A stretch of 64,000 nucleotides of DNA from Corticium candelabrum (taxonomy: Eukaryota; Porifera; Homoscleromorpha; Homosclerophorida; Plakinidae), in assembly GCF_963422355.1 (NCBI RefSeq), contig NC_085092.1, positions 408,501-472,500 on the forward strand, given 5' to 3'. The notes beneath the pieces were generated by a model, which did not search any database, was not told the origin of the DNA, and saw nothing but the letters and a program-made list of their open reading frames with translations. Position 1 is the first letter of the stretch. Every line of letters begins with the position of its first letter. This document shows positions 60,225 to 64,000 of this stretch, one piece after another. The translations under genes were made by a program, and so were the position numbers.

Positions 60225-62268
60225 ATGCGGCGATTCACGTCTTTAGATGGATCTCCAAAAGATCAAATAACGGCGCTCTTAGATGATCTCGAACTCCGTG
60301 TTGAAAAAATACGAGAGATGGCCGTTCAGGTGGAGGACGGGAAAGAACAATTACTTCAGACTTTGTGTGAGTTGCAGGATGGTGTCGATATGAATAGACT
60401 ATCAGAGGTAGATAAGGAAGAACTAAAGCTGACAGCAGAAAGAGTGATGAATCGTTGTCTTACCATCTCAGTTCAAGTAGAGACGATAAGAAGCAAAGAA
60501 CAAGAGTCTGCCTGGCAGGCAATTAGTAAAGTCATAAAAGAACTGGCAGACAAGAGCGAAGTAGACGTTAGCAGTAAGTTAGATGCTGTATATTGTCATT
60601 ATTATTATTTGTATAGATAGGCAATGTGCTCATGCACCGGCTCTATTGACAATAAATTGATAATTAATAATATTTTCTACATTAATATTTTCATATTATT
60701 ATTACATAATAGCATTAATTAATTAATTGACAATTATTAATTACAGCTGGAAAGTACGTCAAGTATACTGATCAGAAAGAACCAAACTGAGCATTTGGAA
60801 TGACTAATTTGACTAAAGAACCTGACATGCATTCACGTGAATGTCATGAAATTGATCACTTTGTCTTATTAGAATGCCATGCAGTTTGTAGATGGTAAAT
60901 ACATTGATGAAAGGCAGGCACTAGTATATTGTGCATCAACAAAAGATGCAACTAGAAACTAAAATTGAATTTGTTGCTTTTATTGCAGCATAATACATAA
61001 TATCATTCAAGGTTTTCTGCTAGTAGTTGGACATTGGTGACATAATTAATTAGTACTAGCACACGCAAATACACAATGTACTGTGTATAGTACTATTGTG
61101 TTCCCTGTCCTTCTCACAAGGTAACATTGTTACTGCCAAAGACATCTGTAATAACCTAAGAAATCATTCCTCATTCATTCATTCTAGTGCAGTACCCTTA
61201 TAGCTTGTCCTTAGATTCTTGGCAGAAACAGTGACTTTCATAACTAAAACTCTTCAGATCATGTCAGGAAGATGAACACACATTTTGAGTCAATCCAATT
61301 CATAACAGCAACCTTTACCATTACTGTTTCCTGTTGTGATGACATGGTCATCAAACACACGAGGAAGACAATGAACATGAATTACTCTTGACTAGACAAA
61401 TTGGTAACTGAATGCAGAGAGTTACTGAAACGGTAGCCAATGAAAATTTGAGCATTTAAATAATGGGTCAATTATAAAACAACCAATAGTTATTGCTTAG
61501 TCTCATGATCTTTTCTGTTGCAGTTGCATGCCCAGCTGTCAGCTAATCAACACCAAATGATTGTCACATGTACAAATAGGATATGTACATGTAGTGCGTA
61601 GATTGAATAGAAGAGAAACATCTAAAAACATTTTATTATTACAGTAGCTTGTTCAGTTTGACTATTGATTACCCTTAGAAACTGTGGAGGTAAGTATATA
61701 GACACATTTCAAGCTATACCTTGCTTAACTTTATTAATTAATTAAACATGCAATCCTATCTGTAACATAACTTTCAAATAAATTAATTATATTAAATTAT
61801 TTATTTATTTATTTATTTACTTATTGTTTCTGCTTCTGTTTCACGACTGTAGGTACACACAAAGCGGCTGTCGCTTGTTACAACGCCTGCCTATCTGATC
61901 CTCCTTCTAATGCTATTGACTATCGTTTTCAAGGAATGCTACTCGACTGTTGCGTAGAAGACCAGAAACGTGTTCGAAGTCGTCTGCTACAACTCATTGA
62001 AGACACACAGGCCGGCAACAGACCTGAAGGAACAAGAGACGGGCACATATGCACGTACCCACCACTTAGTGGAGCAGCAAGACAAAAGTACGATCCGAAC
62101 AAACCTCTTGCAATTGGAAGATCAAGTGAAGCGAGCAGCTGCGATGGTGAGACAAAACCAGACGCCATTCGACTGCACAGTCCCGATAGCTACGTAGACA
62201 GGGACTACTTACCGCAAGAGGGCTGTTCGTCGGCTCTTGGAACAGCATTTAATACTTCTTGTACGTAG
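60225..62268 (+). CDS. BAG2: BAG2-like co-chaperone, copy 2
   Basis: Two exons (60225-60573 and 61853-62268) join in phase to 254 residues. Coiled-coil and BNB regions are nearly identical to copy 1 (DQITALLDDLELRVEKIREM; YNACLSDPP; CCVEDQKRVRSRLLQLIED). Two differences matter. The copy-1 start codon is CTG here (tttgctCTGAGC), so translation probably begins ten codons later at MRRFTSL. The C-terminus is unrelated after GRSSEAS (YVDRDYLPQEGCSSALG...), since the copy-1 tail lies beyond the duplication. GTGAGA at 62149 could act as a donor to another exon. Its intron carries the empty target site of the Tc1 element. Confidence 0.87.
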
Positions 62269-62463
62269 TTGTAGTGTTTTACGTGCACGTGACGACCCGC
62301 CCAATGAATAATTGAAGACATAGTTGGTCTTAGCACGTGACTACCGGATTTAGCAACAATTAGTGGGTGGGTTGCCGGATTTTAGCTCAACCCTCAACGT
62401 CAGTCATTAGCCTGTGTCGCGGCGTTTCCTAGTTAGTTTGACGTTGGTAGACGAAGCGGTGTC

Positions 62464-62690
62464 ATGATGAGATTTACCATTTTCTTGCAATTTCTTTGTT
62501 GGACATCACTACTGGCTGTTGATGCCTATTATTATGTGCGGCCGTCGGCACCAAAGTGTGGAGGTAGGGTAGCCATCGATTCTGGTAGGCAAAGTTTCTA
62601 ATTAATAATTATAAACGTTATTTGTATTTAGTGGGTCACTGGTCAGACTGGTCTCCTTGGCAGCCCTCCTGCCCATCGTGTTCAAGTCAT
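62464..62690 (+). CDS. Secreted thrombospondin type-1 repeat protein, first exons (partial)
   Basis: Exon 1 (62464-62563) begins MMRFTIFLQFLCWTSLLAVD, a clear signal peptide, followed by AYYYVRPSAPKCG. A GTAGGG donor follows and exon 2 starts at 62632 in the matching phase: VGHWSDWSPWQPSCPSCSSH, ending at a GTAAGG donor (62691). WSDWSPWQPSC is the start of a TSP1 repeat (W-x2-W-x2-W-x3-C). TSP1 repeats mediate extracellular matrix or receptor contacts and are often C- and O-glycosylated on these residues. The rest of the gene is not found before the window ends. Confidence 0.65.
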
Positions 62691-62884
62691 GTAAGGCTTT
62701 ATTGTTCCTGATAGCCTCGTACCTGACCCTCTCGCGCCGTCGTGCCCGGTTCCCGTATAACACGACAACGCCTGACTTCCGCAGTCCTACATGATGACCC
62801 TCGCGTGTTGCGCAATAACATGGGTTCTGTGGTCTGACGAGTCTATGCCTGTAGCGAAATTCCCGGATCTCATCGGCTTTTACA

Positions 62885-62941
62885 TAGACTCGCTCTCTCC
62901 GCCTCGTCATTCCGCAGATTGTCAATCCTCGCCGCACTAAG
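62885..62941 (+). repeat. Solo end of the Mutator-like foldback family
   Basis: TAGACTCGCTCTCTCCGCCT then CATTCCGCAGATTGTCAATC matches the outer end of the elements at 1226 and 31617. No partner end with a 9-bp target repeat was found. A weakly similar TAGCCTCGTACCTGACCC block lies at about 62712 and may be another relative. Confidence 0.55.
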
Positions 62942-64000
62942 AAATTAATTAAATATTTTTGGGTGTTGCTAGTAGTAGGATGAGAGGGGGGGATTATTGT
63001 TTTACATGCAGCTCACAAATAGTGGCAAGTAAAAACACTTTTGCTTTTAAACTGACAGTTCTGCAAGTACTTCAAAACTTACTAACTACTATAATAGTAC
63101 ACCAAACGTAACGTGACAAGTTACGCGTTGAATAAATCAGAGATCAGAACTAGTACTGTTGACACCAAATTTAACTTGATGGGTGTTATGCAGGAATCAA
63201 AGAAGTAGGTACAGTGTACCACAGCTTTGTCTCGAGACAGTATACTGATCATGTCTTTTCTGCACAAGGTCATACATAGTTAATTGACAACTCAAAAGCT
63301 ACTTCAGGAACTCCATGCCAGGAGTTGTTGTACCTGCATGCTGCTGCTAATCATATGACACCCTAACACACTGACTGACACACTTAACACACTGACTGAC
63401 ACCATGCATGTTAGGCATGTTCACATTACTGAAAGCATGATAAGTCTGCATGGTGCTGGAAACTTATTGAATTTAATTAGCCCTAAATCCTAAAAGCAAA
63501 AATTGAAACCCACTAAAAGGGTCTATAAAATAATAATGTTGAACATTAAATCTCTTCAACTACTACTGGCTAGAGATACCAGTGTATACATTATAAGGTG
63601 ATGGTGTAGTGGACTACGGATAAACAGTCAACTCTAGTGAATCAGACTAAAAGAGACAGACCGGGTTTTGTATATTTAAATTTACAAAAGATACATGGTT
63701 GACTGGGACGTCTGGACAAACTAGACAAAAGTTTACCACGCAGTTTGATGGCGTGCATGAGGTAAAGCAAGATGGAAAATTCTTGCAATAGCTATACATA
63801 CGTATATTGCTTTTTAAATTTTATTTTAAAAATAATTCTGCTGCAAAATTCTTGCTTGTTTTTAACATCAATATACTATGGAACGAATCTGATCGAATCA
63901 TAAAACTAAAAATTTTAGCAAGTTTTAGTTCATTTAATGTGCTGTGCTAGCGGTGGCAGTGATATATCACTACAAATCAATTGACTTTAGCTGTTGAACT
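62942..64000. other. Gene-free right edge
   Basis: AT-rich; no coding exon recognised. Probably an intron of the thrombospondin-repeat gene. A short tandem of ACACTGACTGACAC occurs near 63367-63403. Confidence 0.4.

Larger units (their letters stand above)
54679..62140 (+). repeat. Tandem duplication containing BAG2 (unit about 5.3 kb)
   Basis: The stretch 54679-58575 matches 59967-62136 in order: upstream promoter block (GTCGACTTCTCTCTATACGG), exon 1, most of the intron and exon 2, up to a shared GATCAAGTGAAGCGAGC. Copy 1 is longer by the 1.6-kb Tc1 insertion and small indels. Identity looks high in exons and in the intron, so the event is fairly recent. Confidence 0.88.

Noticed and set aside
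1-64000. CRISPR arrays, rRNA or bacterial operons
   Set aside because: None seen; the simple repeats are microsatellites and all genes have spliceosomal introns.

Overview
The window is nuclear DNA of an animal. Genes are split into many short exons with GT..AG introns, intergenic space and introns are AT-rich (TTAATTAA runs are common), dinucleotide microsatellites are frequent, and several transposon classes are present. The proteins are metazoan: a GREB1 homologue, MAPK15/ERK7, a TNF-superfamily ligand, a Death domain/NB-ARC/TPR receptor, JMJD8, CLN8, HMG-box proteins, BAG2 and a thrombospondin-repeat protein. The compact genes and the NLR-like receptor suggest a marine, early-branching invertebrate such as a sponge. 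That is an inference; the species cannot be fixed from the sequence.

Layout. 1-3177 (-): 5' part of a GREB1/GREB1L homologue, with a Mutator-like foldback element in a downstream intron. A 1.1-kb divergent promoter separates it from MAPK15 (4323-11586, +, 14 exons). Then come a small TNF-like ligand (12883-14245, +) and a 16-exon receptor, coiled coil/Death/NB-ARC/TPR (15828-24144, +). The receptor converges on a JMJD8-like JmjC gene that has an unusually long N-terminal half (25050-29016, -). CLN8 follows (30564-33629, -; its intron holds a second copy of the foldback element). Two tandem HMG-box genes come next (34412-37791 and 38498-48445, both -) with matching exon lengths. One intron of the second is a 7.8-kb nest of retrotransposons: LINE pieces, tRNA-like SINEs, a nested insertion and hAT-like ends.

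The right-hand third starts with a Harbinger-type MITE (49457-50063) and a decayed DNA transposon with long inverted repeats around an XPG/PIN-like plus Cys-rich gene (about 50545-54380). Two tandem BAG2 genes (54916-58704 and 60225-62268, +) follow. The first carries an intact Tc1 element in its intron and a MITE that supplies its last codons and stop; the second retains the empty Tc1 site. Between them lie two Harbinger-type elements and a small possible zinc-ribbon gene. The window ends with the first exons of a secreted thrombospondin type-1 repeat protein (62464 onward).

The genes do not form a pathway or operon. Two themes recur. One is innate-immunity or cell-death signalling: a TNF ligand next to a Death-domain NB-ARC receptor. 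The other is tandem duplication followed by transposon-driven divergence: the HMG-box pair and the BAG2 pair. All exon boundaries were placed by hand from reading frame, splice dinucleotides and phase.
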